A stretch of DNA of 13,663 nucleotides from Comamonadaceae bacterium (lineage in GTDB: Bacteria > Pseudomonadota > Gammaproteobacteria > Burkholderiales > Burkholderiaceae_C), in contig CANGML010000022.1 of NCBI GenBank assembly GCA_947454585.1, positions 1 through 13,663 of the forward strand, given 5' to 3'. The notes under the pieces are model-generated. The model worked only from the letters and a program-made list of their open reading frames with translations. It made no database searches and was not told the DNA's origin. The position numbers were made by a program, and so were the translations under genes. This document shows, piece after piece, positions 6,859 through 13,663 of the stretch (positions within the stretch are counted from its first letter, which is position 1; each line of letters starts with the position of its first letter).

Positions 6859-7266
6859 ATGAAAACCAAACACGCCCTTGAATCCGCCGATGTCAAAGCC
6901 ATTGCTGCCGCAGCAGAAGCAGAAGCATTGAAAAACCATTGGTCAGTAACGATCGCGATTGTGGACGATGGTGGCCATTTGCTATTCCTGCAGCGTTTGG
7001 ATGGTGCCGCGCCCATTTCCTCACACATCGCCCCAGAAAAGGCAAAAACTGCAGCCCTAGGTCGCCGAGAAAGCAAAATCTATGAGGACGTGATCAACGG
7101 CGGCCGGGTTTCATTTTTGAGCGCGCCTGAAATCAAAGGCATGCTTGAAGGCGGCGTGCCCATCATCAAGGAGGGCCAATGTCTTGGCGCCGTTGGGGTC
7201 AGTGGCGTGAAATCCAATGAGGACGCACAAATTGCCAAGGCAGGGATTGCAGCTATCGGTCTTTGA
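6859..7266 (+). CDS. GlcG/HbpS family (DUF336) protein, possible heme-binding
   Basis: This 135-residue soluble protein has the layout of the GlcG/HbpS family. An N-terminal helix with many alanines (ADVKAIAAAAEAEALKN) leads to VTIAIVDDGGHLLFLQRLDGA (about 30-50), then a helix with EKAKTAALGRRESK and a C-terminal EGGVPIIKEGQCLGAVGVSGVKSNEDAQIAKAG. The family includes Streptomyces HbpS, an extracellular heme-binding sensor, and GlcG of glycolate loci, and most members are uncharacterised. No secretion signal is seen with the ATG at 6859. I prefer this start because the family begins about here. The open frame continues upstream to a TTG at 6811, which would add 16 unlike residues. There is no clear Shine-Dalgarno. 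It converges with ppsR, with 10 bp between the stops and no terminator visible between them. Confidence 0.85.
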   Translation: MKTKHALESADVKAIAAAAEAEALKNHWSVTIAIVDDGGHLLFLQRLDGAAPISSHIAPEKAKTAALGRRESKIYEDVINGGRVSFLSAPEIKGMLEGGVPIIKEGQCLGAVGVSGVKSNEDAQIAKAGIAAIGL

Positions 7267-7276
7267 GGCTCTGGAT

Positions 7277-8104
7277 TTAATAGGTCAAGCGCTCAGGATT
7301 GATTTCTTGCAGGATGGTCGTGGCGATTTCTTCAATACTTTTGTTGGTGGTGGATAGCCAGCGAATGCCAGCGCGCCGCATCATGGCTTCTGCTTCGGCC
7401 ACCTCGTGTCGGCAATTGGCAAGGCTGGCATATTTGGAGTCTGGACGACGCTCGTTGCGGATTTCACTCAGCCGGTCGGGGTGAATGGTGAGGCCAAAAA
7501 TCTTCTTTTTGTGCGGGACAAGTGCAGGGGGGAGCTGGCGGCGCTCAAAGTCTTCGGGAATCAAGGGATAGTTGGATGTTTTTAGGCCATGCTGCATGGC
7601 CAGGTAAAGGCTGGTGGGGGTTTTACCGCTTCGGCTCACGCCCACCAAAATCACGTCCGACAACTCTAAATCGCGGTTCAGTTGGCCATCATCGTGTGCC
7701 AAGCTGAAGTTAATGGCTTCAATCCGGTCGTGGTACTCCTTGCTTTTGCTGGGATCCGAGAACCGTCCGACGCGATGGTTGGACTTGATCCCCAGCTCTT
7801 GCTCCAACGGGTTCACGAAGGTGCCAAACATGTCCATCAGCATGGATTTGCCCTGGCAACCCGCTTGGATCACGCCCAACACATCCATGTTGACCAAGGT
7901 GGTGAACACGATGGGCTTGCGTCCTTCTACCTCGCCTGTGTGGTTGATTTGGCGGACCGCTTGGTGCGCTTTATCGACAGAGTCCACGAACGGGATTCGA
8001 ATATGGCGAAACTTCACCTCAAACTGCGCCAAGATCGCGTTACCAAAGGTTTCAGCGGTAATGCCAGTGCCGTCAGAGACGAAGAATACGGTGGGGTTGG
8101 GCAT
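7277..8104 (-). CDS. ppsR: PEP synthase regulatory protein (bifunctional Ser/Thr kinase/pyrophosphorylase, DUF299)
   Basis: This 275-residue cytoplasmic regulator of PpsA uses ADP to phosphorylate an active-site threonine of PpsA, inactivating it, and Pi to remove that phosphate. It opens with the family's conserved [17 protein letters not shown] (5-21) and carries the P-loop-like GVSRSGKT (155-162) followed by PTSLYLA. The [17 protein letters not shown] block (205-221) is also typical. Length matches the family (about 270-280). The ATG at 8104-8102 has only a weak ribosome site. It is divergent from ppsA, its known substrate, across 164 bp, which fixes the functional assignment: the paralogous PPDK regulator would be expected beside a PPDK gene. 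Confidence 0.96.
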   Translation of the reverse strand: MPNPTVFFVSDGTGITAETFGNAILAQFEVKFRHIRIPFVDSVDKAHQAVRQINHTGEVEGRKPIVFTTLVNMDVLGVIQAGCQGKSMLMDMFGTFVNPLEQELGIKSNHRVGRFSDPSKSKEYHDRIEAINFSLAHDDGQLNRDLELSDVILVGVSRSGKTPTSLYLAMQHGLKTSNYPLIPEDFERRQLPPALVPHKKKIFGLTIHPDRLSEIRNERRPDSKYASLANCRHEVAEAEAMMRRAGIRWLSTTNKSIEEIATTILQEINPERLTY

Positions 8105-8137
8105 GAAAATCTTTCAGAATGGGTCTGGGGTTCGGCG

Positions 8138-8176
8138 TCTTCACGGTGTTGACGCCAACCTACAATTGCAGATTAT
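8138..8176 (+). promoter_or_regulatory. Candidate ppsA promoter(s) in the ppsR-ppsA divergent region
   Basis: Two overlapping sigma-70-like options occur in the 164-bp gap (8105-8268). TTGACG (8149-8154) with a 16-bp spacer to GATTAT (8171-8176) has a strong -35 and a moderate -10. TACAAT (8161-8166) has a good -10 but a weak -35 near 8138-8143. Either gives a leader of about 85-100 bases before the ATG at 8269. No convincing ppsR promoter was found in the opposite direction, and the rest of the gap shows no clear palindrome. Confidence 0.45.
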
Positions 8177-8268
8177 CCGAATTTCGCCACGCAGACTTTC
8201 GACCCATTCGAAAAATTAAAAAGTCGCCGCGCTGCTGGGCACCCAGTTTTAACTTTTGGAGCTTGTCG

Positions 8269-10662
8269 ATGACTGCACTTTTCAGCCCAACCGCCTTGGT
8301 GGTTCCTTTTGAACAACTTCGAATGACCGACGTCGAATCGGTGGGCGGTAAAAACGCCAGCCTCGGCGAAATGATTTCGCAATTGCCCACGGGCGTTCGT
8401 GTGCCCACAGGTTTTGCCACCACGGCCCATGCGTTCCGTGAATTCTTGGCATACGACGGGTTAGCCGACAAAATCAATGCCCGTTTGGACAAACTGGACA
8501 CCGAGGATGTGCGCGCTCTGGCCGAAGCAGGTGCCGAGATTCGCGCCATGGTTGAAGCACAGCCTTTCCCCGCTGATTTGCAAAAAGCCATCGCTGAAGC
8601 CTTTGCCACTTTGTCCGAAGGCAACGCTGCCGCGACGTTTGCGGTGCGTTCATCTGCCACCGCCGAAGATTTGCCCGACGCTTCGTTTGCGGGCCAGCAA
8701 GAAACTTTTCTCAATGTGCATGGCATCGACGAAGTGCTGCACAAAATGAAAGAGGTGTTTGCCTCGTTGTACAACGACCGCGCTATTAGCTACCGCGTGC
8801 ACAAGGGCTTTGCCCACGCTGATGTGGCGTTGTCGGCGGGTGTGCAACGCATGGTGCGTTCTGACACTGGCGCCGCGGGTGTGATGTTCACCATCGACAC
8901 CGAGTCTGGCTTTGAAGATGTGGTGTTCATCACGTCGAGCTACGGCCTTGGCGAGACCGTGGTGCAAGGTGCGGTGAACCCTGACGAGTTCTATGTGCAC
9001 AAGCCCACCTTGAAAGCTGGCAAGCGCGCAGTCATTCGTCGCAACTTGGGCTCCAAGCTGATTCAAATGGTGTTCTCCACCGCCGAAGAGAAAAAAGCCA
9101 CGGGAAAATTGGTCAACACCACCGATGTCCCCACCGAATTGCGCAACAGGTATTCATTGACCGATGCGGACGTCGAGCAACTGGCGCACTACGCCATGGT
9201 GATTGAGGCGCATTACGGTCGTCCCATGGACATCGAATGGGGCAAAGATGGCACAGATGGCCAGCTCTACATCTTGCAAGCGCGCCCAGAGACGGTGAAG
9301 AGCCAAGCCAAAGGCCAAGCCGAGCTGCGCTACAAACTCAAAGGCCACAGCACCGTGCTGGCTGAGGGCCGTGCGATTGGCCAAAAAATTGGTACCGGTC
9401 CTGTTCGCTTGGTGCACAACATCAGCGAGATGGACAAGGTTCAGCCTGGCGATGTGTTGGTGACCGATATGACCGACCCCAACTGGGAACCCGTGATGAA
9501 GCGTGCCAGCGCCATCGTCACCAACCGAGGCGGTCGTACCTGCCACGCCGCCATCATTGCGCGTGAATTGGGTATTCCTGCAGTGGTGGGTTGTGGTGAT
9601 GCAACCGAGCGCTTGAAAGACGGCACGCTGGTGACCGTGAGCTGCTCCGAAGGTGACACGGGGTTGATCTATGACGGCTTGCTCGAGACCGAGGTGACCG
9701 AAGTGCAACGCGGCGAAATGCCCCAGATCAAAACCAAGATCATGATGAACGTGGGCAATCCCCAGTTGGCGTTTGACTTTTGTCAGTTGCCCAACGACGG
9801 GGTCGGCTTAGCCCGCTTGGAGTTCATCATCAACAACAACATTGGCGTGCACCCGAAGGCCATTCTTGACTACCCCAATGTGGATGCCGACTTGAAAAAA
9901 GCCGTTGAGTCTGTGGCCCGTGGACACGCTTCGCCCCGCGCGTTCTACGTCGACAAAGTGGCCGAAGGCATTGCCACCATTGCTGCGGCTTTCTACCCCA
10001 AGCCTGTCATCGTGCGCATGTCAGACTTCAAGTCCAACGAATACCGCAAACTCATTGGAGGCAGCCGTTACGAGCCGGAGGAAGAAAACCCCATGCTCGG
10101 TTTCCGTGGTGCGGCGCGCTACATCAGCGCGGACTTCGGTGAAGCCTTTGCGATGGAGTGCGAAGCCATGCGGCGTGTGCGCGAAGACATGGGCCTGACC
10201 AATGTGCAAGTCATGGTGCCTTTCGTGCGTACCTTGGGACAAGCTGAACGTGTGACCAACTTGTTGGCTGAACACGGCTTGAAGCGGGGCGTGAATGAGC
10301 TCAAAGTCATCATGATGTGTGAAGTGCCCAGCAACGCCATTCTTGCTGACGACTTCTTGAAGTTCTTCGACGGTTTCTCAATTGGTTCCAACGACTTGAC
10401 CCAACTCACTTTGGGTCTGGACCGTGACTCTGGCCTCGAGTTGTTAGCTGCTGACTTTGACGAACGAGACCCAGCCGTCAAAGCCTTGCTCAGCAAGGCC
10501 ATCACGGCTTGTCTGGCCCAAGGCAAGTACGTGGGCATCTGCGGCCAGGGCCCCAGCGACCACCCGGACTTCGCGCATTGGTTGGCCGATGAGGGCATCA
10601 GCTCCATCTCTCTCAACCCAGACAGCGTGATTGACACGTGGAAGTCTTTGGCCAAGCCTTAA
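8269..10662 (+). CDS. ppsA: Phosphoenolpyruvate synthase (pyruvate, water dikinase)
   Basis: This 797-residue enzyme converts pyruvate, ATP and water to PEP, AMP and Pi, the entry step of gluconeogenesis from pyruvate. The N-terminal ATP-grasp domain begins with [11 protein letters not shown] and includes [21 protein letters not shown]. The swivelling phosphohistidine domain has [21 protein letters not shown] with catalytic H426; T424 is the expected target of PpsR. The C-terminal PEP-utilising barrel carries GLARLEF, the late [16 protein letters not shown], and [11 protein letters not shown] with catalytic C758. The size matches the family. The ATG at 8269 has GGAG at 8258-8261. The open frame extends 50 codons further upstream into the promoter region, but that part is unlike any PpsA. 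It is divergent from ppsR and is followed after 7 bp by a small membrane gene. Confidence 0.97.
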   Translation: MTALFSPTALVVPFEQLRMTDVESVGGKNASLGEMISQLPTGVRVPTGFATTAHAFREFLAYDGLADKINARLDKLDTEDVRALAEAGAEIRAMVEAQPFPADLQKAIAEAFATLSEGNAAATFAVRSSATAEDLPDASFAGQQETFLNVHGIDEVLHKMKEVFASLYNDRAISYRVHKGFAHADVALSAGVQRMVRSDTGAAGVMFTIDTESGFEDVVFITSSYGLGETVVQGAVNPDEFYVHKPTLKAGKRAVIRRNLGSKLIQMVFSTAEEKKATGKLVNTTDVPTELRNRYSLTDADVEQLAHYAMVIEAHYGRPMDIEWGKDGTDGQLYILQARPETVKSQAKGQAELRYKLKGHSTVLAEGRAIGQKIGTGPVRLVHNISEMDKVQPGDVLVTDMTDPNWEPVMKRASAIVTNRGGRTCHAAIIARELGIPAVVGCGDATERLKDGTLVTVSCSEGDTGLIYDGLLETEVTEVQRGEMPQIKTKIMMNVGNPQLAFDFCQLPNDGVGLARLEFIINNNIGVHPKAILDYPNVDADLKKAVESVARGHASPRAFYVDKVAEGIATIAAAFYPKPVIVRMSDFKSNEYRKLIGGSRYEPEEENPMLGFRGAARYISADFGEAFAMECEAMRRVREDMGLTNVQVMVPFVRTLGQAERVTNLLAEHGLKRGVNELKVIMMCEVPSNAILADDFLKFFDGFSIGSNDLTQLTLGLDRDSGLELLAADFDERDPAVKALLSKAITACLAQGKYVGICGQGPSDHPDFAHWLADEGISSISLNPDSVIDTWKSLAKP

Positions 10663-10669
10663 AGCCCTG

Positions 10670-10900
10670 ATGCAGCAGCACCCCCAAGCCTCGGATTCAG
10701 CGGCGACTGTGTCGCGACGGGCGTTGTTGGGTGTCTTGGGTCTGGTGGCCTTGACGCTAGGCTCTTTGGGTCTGGCTTGGCTCATGCCTGACGAGACCTT
10801 GCTGCATTATTTGTGGGTCGCACAAGCGGTTCCCGTCCTGTATTGGCTCTTAGCCTGGTGGGTGACGCAACGTGCGTCTTCACAAGATGACGCCCCTTAA
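10670..10900 (+). CDS. Small two-helix membrane protein, probable symporter small subunit
   Basis: This 76-residue protein has a polar N-terminus with an RR before the first helix, two membrane segments (about 18-39 and 44-66), and a polar acidic tail (SSQDDAP). Size, topology, and position just before and overlapping a large Na+/solute symporter fit the small-subunit class (DUF4212-like) that accompanies VC_2705-type symporters. The residues themselves are divergent and I cannot confirm the family from sequence alone. The ATG at 10670 lies 7 bp after the ppsA stop and has only a weak ribosome site, so it is likely translated by coupling within a ppsA operon. Its end overlaps the next start by 14 bp. 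Confidence 0.75.
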   Translation: MQQHPQASDSAATVSRRALLGVLGLVALTLGSLGLAWLMPDETLLHYLWVAQAVPVLYWLLAWWVTQRASSQDDAP

Positions 10901-12884
10901 ATCTTGGCCTTGGCGGATGTTGTTGCTCAGTTTGGCTGGGTTGGCGTTGCTCACGTTGTTGCTCTTGCTGGCAGACATTGCGGGTGTGCCCAAAGGGGTG
11001 GTCAACGGTTTTTTCTTGGTGGTGTCGATCATTGGTTACGCGCTGATTGGCATGATGTGTCGCACCACGATTCCAGAAGAATATTTTGTCGCTGGGCGTC
11101 GCATCAGTGCGCCGATGAACGGCATGGCTACGGCTGCCGATTGGTTGTCTGCGGCCTCCTTCATCGGCCTAGCGGGTTTATTGCTTTCTGACGGTTTTGT
11201 GGGGGATGGCCAACATCCTGGTGGCTTGGCGTATTTGCTGGGTTGGACAGGCGGTTTTTGTTTGCTGGGCTGTTTGTTTGCTGCCAAACTCAATAGGTCC
11301 AAGTCCATCACCCTGCCTGATTTTTTGGGTCGTCGCTTTGACAGTGTGGCTGTTCGTTGGCTGGCGGCATGGGGTGCCATTTTGTGCTCCAGCGTTTATT
11401 TGGTGGCTCAGATTTATGGCATTGGGTTGGTGGCATCCATGCTCTCAGGCTTGACTTTTGAGCTGGGTGTGTTCTTGGCCTTGGGTGGAGTTTTGCTGTG
11501 TTCTTTCCTTGGCGGGATGCGTGCTGTGACGTGGACACAGGGTGTGCAGTGCGTGGTCATCGTGGCGTCGATGGTGGCCTTGGTTATCGCTGTGTCATTA
11601 AAGACGCAAGGTCATCCTTTTGTGACTGTCGCGGCCGCGCAGTCATTACCGCTCATTCAAGAACGCGCCAAGCAAATCGAATCAGACCCCGCGGAGTTGG
11701 CAACGCGTGAGGTCATCAGCCAACGCATGAGTGATTTGGCGGTGAAGATCGCGGACCCCTTGCATGCGCGTGAGCTGGAGCGTCAAACCGTGGCGCGCCA
11801 GTTGGCGAAGGCCAAAGCTGAGAATGCCCCCTTGCGTGAGATTCAAAAATTAGAGGCCAATCCCGCTTGGCGAGAAACCTCATTGGATCGCTTGGTGGGC
11901 GCATGGCAGTCCGAGCGAGGTTATCTGGCGCAAGCCATTGATAGGCCAGTTGGCTTTCAAAAACCTTATTTGAGTGGTTGGAATCCGGGTTGGAACAACA
12001 GCCTAGCGCTGGTTTTTTGTCTGATGTTGGGCACGGCGGCTTTGCCTCATATTCTGGTCCGCTCTTACACAACGGCTACCCCTGCAGAAGCCGAACGCTC
12101 CATCGTCTGGGCCTTGGCATTCATCGTGATCGTCTATTTGTGCGCGTCCTCATTGGCCGTATTGCTCAAATCTTATGTGTTGACTGAGCTTGTGGGGTCT
12201 CATTTGGACCAACTGCCGGACTGGGCGGATCGGTTGAAACTGCGTAAATTGGCGCTGTTGAGCATCCAAGATTACAACCAAGACGGCATTGTTCAGTTCG
12301 CAGATATCCGATTGTTCAGTGACTACTTGGTCTTGGGTGTGCCGGAAATCACCCATATCTCGGCGGTCTTTACCGGTTTGCTGGCGGCTGGCGCACTAGC
12401 CGCCGCTTTGTCAACGGCAGATGGTTTGTTGCTGACGATCTCGAATGCGTTGGCGCAAGATCTGTATTTTCAAACGGTAGCGCCCAATGCCCCACCGTTG
12501 CGACGCGTCATGCTGAATAAAATTTTGTTGATGGTGGTGGCGTTGTTGGCGGCTTGGTTTGCGACTAATCGGCCTGTCAGTATTTTGTTTTGGGTGACCT
12601 GCGCCTTCTCATTGGCCGCTGCCACCTTTTTCCCTGTCTTGCTGTTGGGTATTTATTGGCGAGGCATGAACCGCATGGGTGCTTTGTTGGCCATGGTTTC
12701 AGGCTTAGGCATTACGCTCTACTACATCGCTGTCAATCACCCTTGGGTGCAGATGCATCTGCAATTGCAGGCCTCTGACACCCTGTGGTTAGGTTTGGAT
12801 CCGGTGTGCGCCGGTGTATTTGGCGTTCCAGTGGGCTTTGTCTTTGGTTTTATAGGCAGCAAGCTGTCCGCGTTGAAAAATTGA
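10887..12884 (+). CDS. Sodium:solute symporter family protein (VC_2705/ActP-like), likely small carboxylate transporter
   Basis: This 665-residue inner-membrane transporter of the SSS family has about 13 hydrophobic segments. Family signatures include [33 protein letters not shown] (62-94), [13 protein letters not shown] (209-221), [11 protein letters not shown] (386-396) and [23 protein letters not shown] (505-527). Residues ~243-360 are a charged, helical, non-membrane insert. Residues 462-473 match an EF-hand loop (D462, N464, D466, G467, D473) followed by a dockerin-like helix. The substrate is not readable; linkage to ppsA suggests acetate, pyruvate, lactate or a similar acid. The start is uncertain. 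ATG 10887 overlaps the small gene, while GTG 10872 and ATG 10917 are alternatives, and none has a good ribosome site. The stop is immediately followed by the rpsF promoter. Confidence 0.9.
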   Translation: MTPLKSWPWRMLLLSLAGLALLTLLLLLADIAGVPKGVVNGFFLVVSIIGYALIGMMCRTTIPEEYFVAGRRISAPMNGMATAADWLSAASFIGLAGLLLSDGFVGDGQHPGGLAYLLGWTGGFCLLGCLFAAKLNRSKSITLPDFLGRRFDSVAVRWLAAWGAILCSSVYLVAQIYGIGLVASMLSGLTFELGVFLALGGVLLCSFLGGMRAVTWTQGVQCVVIVASMVALVIAVSLKTQGHPFVTVAAAQSLPLIQERAKQIESDPAELATREVISQRMSDLAVKIADPLHARELERQTVARQLAKAKAENAPLREIQKLEANPAWRETSLDRLVGAWQSERGYLAQAIDRPVGFQKPYLSGWNPGWNNSLALVFCLMLGTAALPHILVRSYTTATPAEAERSIVWALAFIVIVYLCASSLAVLLKSYVLTELVGSHLDQLPDWADRLKLRKLALLSIQDYNQDGIVQFADIRLFSDYLVLGVPEITHISAVFTGLLAAGALAAALSTADGLLLTISNALAQDLYFQTVAPNAPPLRRVMLNKILLMVVALLAAWFATNRPVSILFWVTCAFSLAAATFFPVLLLGIYWRGMNRMGALLAMVSGLGITLYYIAVNHPWVQMHLQLQASDTLWLGLDPVCAGVFGVPVGFVFGFIGSKLSALKN

Positions 12885-12891
12885 CTATAAT
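12863..12891 (+). promoter_or_regulatory. Sigma-70 promoter of the rpsF operon
   Basis: A perfect TATAAT (12886-12891) lies one base after the symporter stop codon. The -35 region (about 12863-12869, CTGTCC/GCTGTC) falls inside the symporter coding sequence and is a poor match. A nearby TTGAAA at 12873 is too close to serve. Transcription would start near 12898, giving a leader of about 60 bases before rpsF. Confidence 0.7.
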
Positions 12892-12904
12892 CATGGGCTT
12901 TTCC

Positions 12905-12931
12905 CTTGCTGCCAGCGTCAGACGCCGCAAG
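12905..12931 (+). promoter_or_regulatory. Candidate S6:S18 autoregulatory leader stem-loop
   Basis: In the rpsF leader, CTTGC (12905-12909) pairs with GCAAG (12927-12931). GCGT (12915-12918) pairs with ACGC (12922-12925), closing a CAG loop. The two stems are separated by an asymmetric internal loop, TGCCA on the 5' side and one C on the 3' side. CCG occurs at 12925-12927. A two-stem hairpin with a conserved CCG ahead of rpsF is the described S6:S18-binding mRNA motif, which mimics 16S helix 22. The match is by eye only. Confidence 0.4.
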
Positions 12932-12957
12932 CAGCTTCATATCCACAAGGAGTGTCC

Positions 12958-13323
12958 ATGCGTCATTACGAAATCATTTTGTTGATCCATCCGGATCAAA
13001 GCGAACAAGTTCCAGCCATGCTGGAGCGTTACAAAGGCATGATCACCGCCGGTGGTGGTGCTATTCATCGTACGGAAGACTGGGGTCGCCGCCAGTTGGC
13101 CTACATGATCAATAAGCTCGCCAAAGCACACTACATTTGCTTGAACATCGAAGCGAGTCAAGCGGTGATGTCTGAACTCGAACATGCGTTCAAGTTCAAC
13201 GATGCCGTATTGCGCCACATGACCGTCTTGCGTAAGAAGGCAGACACAGCGCCTTCCATCATGATGAAGACAGTGGAGCGCGAAGAGGCTCGCAAGAACC
13301 AGCAAGCTGAGTTCGCAGCCTAA
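12958..13323 (+). CDS. rpsF: 30S ribosomal protein S6
   Basis: This 121-residue small-subunit protein begins [22 protein letters not shown], the standard S6 opening. It continues with the [29 protein letters not shown] strand/helix region and ends in a family-typical charged tail ([15 protein letters not shown]). S6 binds 16S rRNA together with S18 on the platform of the 30S subunit. The ATG at 12958 has AGGAG at 12948-12952. A GTG two codons upstream (12952) is part of that ribosome site and is not the start. It is the first gene of an rpsF-priB-rpsR operon, with priB following after 20 bp. The leader carries a candidate S6:S18 feedback site. Confidence 0.97.
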   Translation: MRHYEIILLIHPDQSEQVPAMLERYKGMITAGGGAIHRTEDWGRRQLAYMINKLAKAHYICLNIEASQAVMSELEHAFKFNDAVLRHMTVLRKKADTAPSIMMKTVEREEARKNQQAEFAA

Positions 13324-13343
13324 TTGCTGCTTTCCGATAAGGT

Positions 13344-13634
13344 TTGAATCTCGTTGTTTTGAATGCTTGTGTTGTAGAGGCCTCGGCCCTGCGCTACACC
13401 CCAGCCGGGTTACCAGCCATAGATGTCAGACTTGAACATGAGTCTGAGATCCAAGAAGCAGGTCAAAAGCGACAAGTCAAAGCAACCGTCAAAACAGTCG
13501 CCTTGGGTTCTTTAGCTGAGCGTATCGCTCAACTCCCCCTCGGTAGCCTTTGGCAATTCAGCGGCTTTTTAGCCTCACCTCGGAACAGCAAAAACGTCGT
13601 TTTTCACATTCAAGATTTTCAGCAAATTTCATAG
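13344..13634 (+). CDS. priB: Primosomal replication protein N (PriB)
   Basis: This 96-residue single-stranded-DNA-binding OB-fold protein works in PriA-PriB-DnaT type replication restart. The pattern LVVLNACVVEASALRYTPAGLPAIDVRLEHESEIQEAGQKRQV parallels the E. coli PriB order LVLSGTV, SPSG, FVLEH, EEAG. The end (LWQFSGFLASPRNSKNVVFHIQDFQQI) gives the last OB strands. Its place between rpsF and rpsR is the classic one. The start is TTG 13344: an in-frame TAA at 13338-13340 rules out anything further upstream, and a later start would cut the first beta strand. AAGG sits only one base before this TTG, so initiation may be weak or coupled to rpsF translation. The stop is TAG 13632-13634. Confidence 0.92.
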   Translation: MNLVVLNACVVEASALRYTPAGLPAIDVRLEHESEIQEAGQKRQVKATVKTVALGSLAERIAQLPLGSLWQFSGFLASPRNSKNVVFHIQDFQQIS

Positions 13635-13646
13635 GAGGCCCAGATC

Positions 13647-13663
13647 ATGGCCACATTCAAGAA
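13647..13663 (+). CDS. rpsR: 30S ribosomal protein S18, 5' end (partial)
   Basis: ATG 13647 follows a strong GGAGG (13634-13638) and the first codons read MATFK, the typical betaproteobacterial S18 N-terminus. The window ends after 17 bases. Identity rests on this start plus the rpsF-priB order. S18 pairs with S6 on the 30S platform. Confidence 0.85.

Noticed and set aside
7682..8152. A 156-codon + strand ORF antisense to ppsR
   Set aside because: It lies wholly in the shadow of ppsR, is rich in His/Val/Asp from complementary codons, and has no domain or ribosome site. ppsR is certain in the other frame.
8119..8268. A 50-codon N-terminal extension of ppsA
   Set aside because: The extension covers the promoter elements, is unlike PpsA proteins, and begins in the ppsR leader. 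ATG 8269 has a proper GGAG and gives the family length.
9154..9708. A 184-codon minus-strand ORF inside ppsA
   Set aside because: It is antisense to the most conserved part of ppsA (the phosphohistidine domain). Its composition is typical of a reverse-strand shadow, and it has no recognisable motif.
10119..10655. A 178-codon minus-strand ORF inside the ppsA 3' end
   Set aside because: It is a shadow of the PEP-utilising barrel of ppsA, with Ser/Lys-rich low-complexity translation and no support.
1..13663. Searched by eye for CRISPR repeats, IS ends, att sites, tRNA genes and phage or defence genes
   Set aside because: No repeated spacer-like units, terminal inverted repeats with a transposase, tRNA cloverleaf or defence-type domains were found. 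The content is housekeeping and transport.

Overview
The window looks like chromosomal, mostly housekeeping DNA from a betaproteobacterium, most likely Burkholderiales/Comamonadaceae (Limnohabitans, Rhodoferax or a relative). The reasons are the surE-pcm-nlpD block followed by rlmD, a divergent ppsR/ppsA pair, a ppsA-linked Na+/solute symporter, an rpsF-priB-rpsR operon, and frequent TTG/GTG starts. Base composition is fairly uniform and moderately GC-rich by eye. I see no transposase, integrase, phage gene, CRISPR array, tRNA or rRNA.

Layout. (1) 1-133 is the 3' end of an unidentified + strand gene that may carry an SH3-like C-terminus. It is followed by a hairpin (about 182-208) that reads as a terminator for the minus-strand gene beyond it. 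(2) 290-574 (-) is a 94-residue TPR mini-protein, divergent from (3) a + strand run from 701 to 5970: bactofilin, azlC, azlD, surE, pcm, nlpD and rlmD. Most junctions in this run overlap or are separated by only a few bases, so much of it may be one operon, with a candidate internal promoter before surE. It ends in a bidirectional terminator whose loop contains the rlmD stop codon. (4) Convergent to it is a seven-helix Bax inhibitor-1/YccA-family protein (6002-6688, -). (5) A GlcG/HbpS-like (DUF336) protein (6859-7266, +) is preceded by a 14-codon ORF with its own Shine-Dalgarno. (6) ppsR (-) and ppsA (+) diverge from a shared 164-bp promoter region. ppsA is followed after 7 bp by a two-helix small protein and then a large Na+/solute symporter. 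(7) The rpsF-priB-rpsR operon starts at a perfect TATAAT next to the symporter stop codon. Its leader can fold into a small stem-loop resembling the S6:S18 autoregulatory motif. The window ends 17 bases into rpsR.

How the genes fit together. SurE (nucleotidase), Pcm (isoaspartyl repair) and NlpD (envelope LysM/LytM-fold activator) form the classic stationary-phase/envelope cluster. rpoS, which usually follows nlpD, is missing, and rlmD abuts nlpD with a 1-bp overlap. PpsR (regulatory kinase/phosphorylase) and PpsA (pyruvate to PEP) form a gluconeogenic control module, and the downstream two-part symporter plausibly imports a small carboxylate that feeds it. rpsF, priB and rpsR link ribosome assembly with replication restart, as in many proteobacteria.

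No clearly new defence or mobile system is present. The most useful leads are the missing rpoS, the symporter with a calcium-loop/dockerin-like motif and a 118-residue soluble insert, the candidate S6:S18 leader, the upstream mini-ORF before the GlcG-like gene, and the stop-in-loop terminator.
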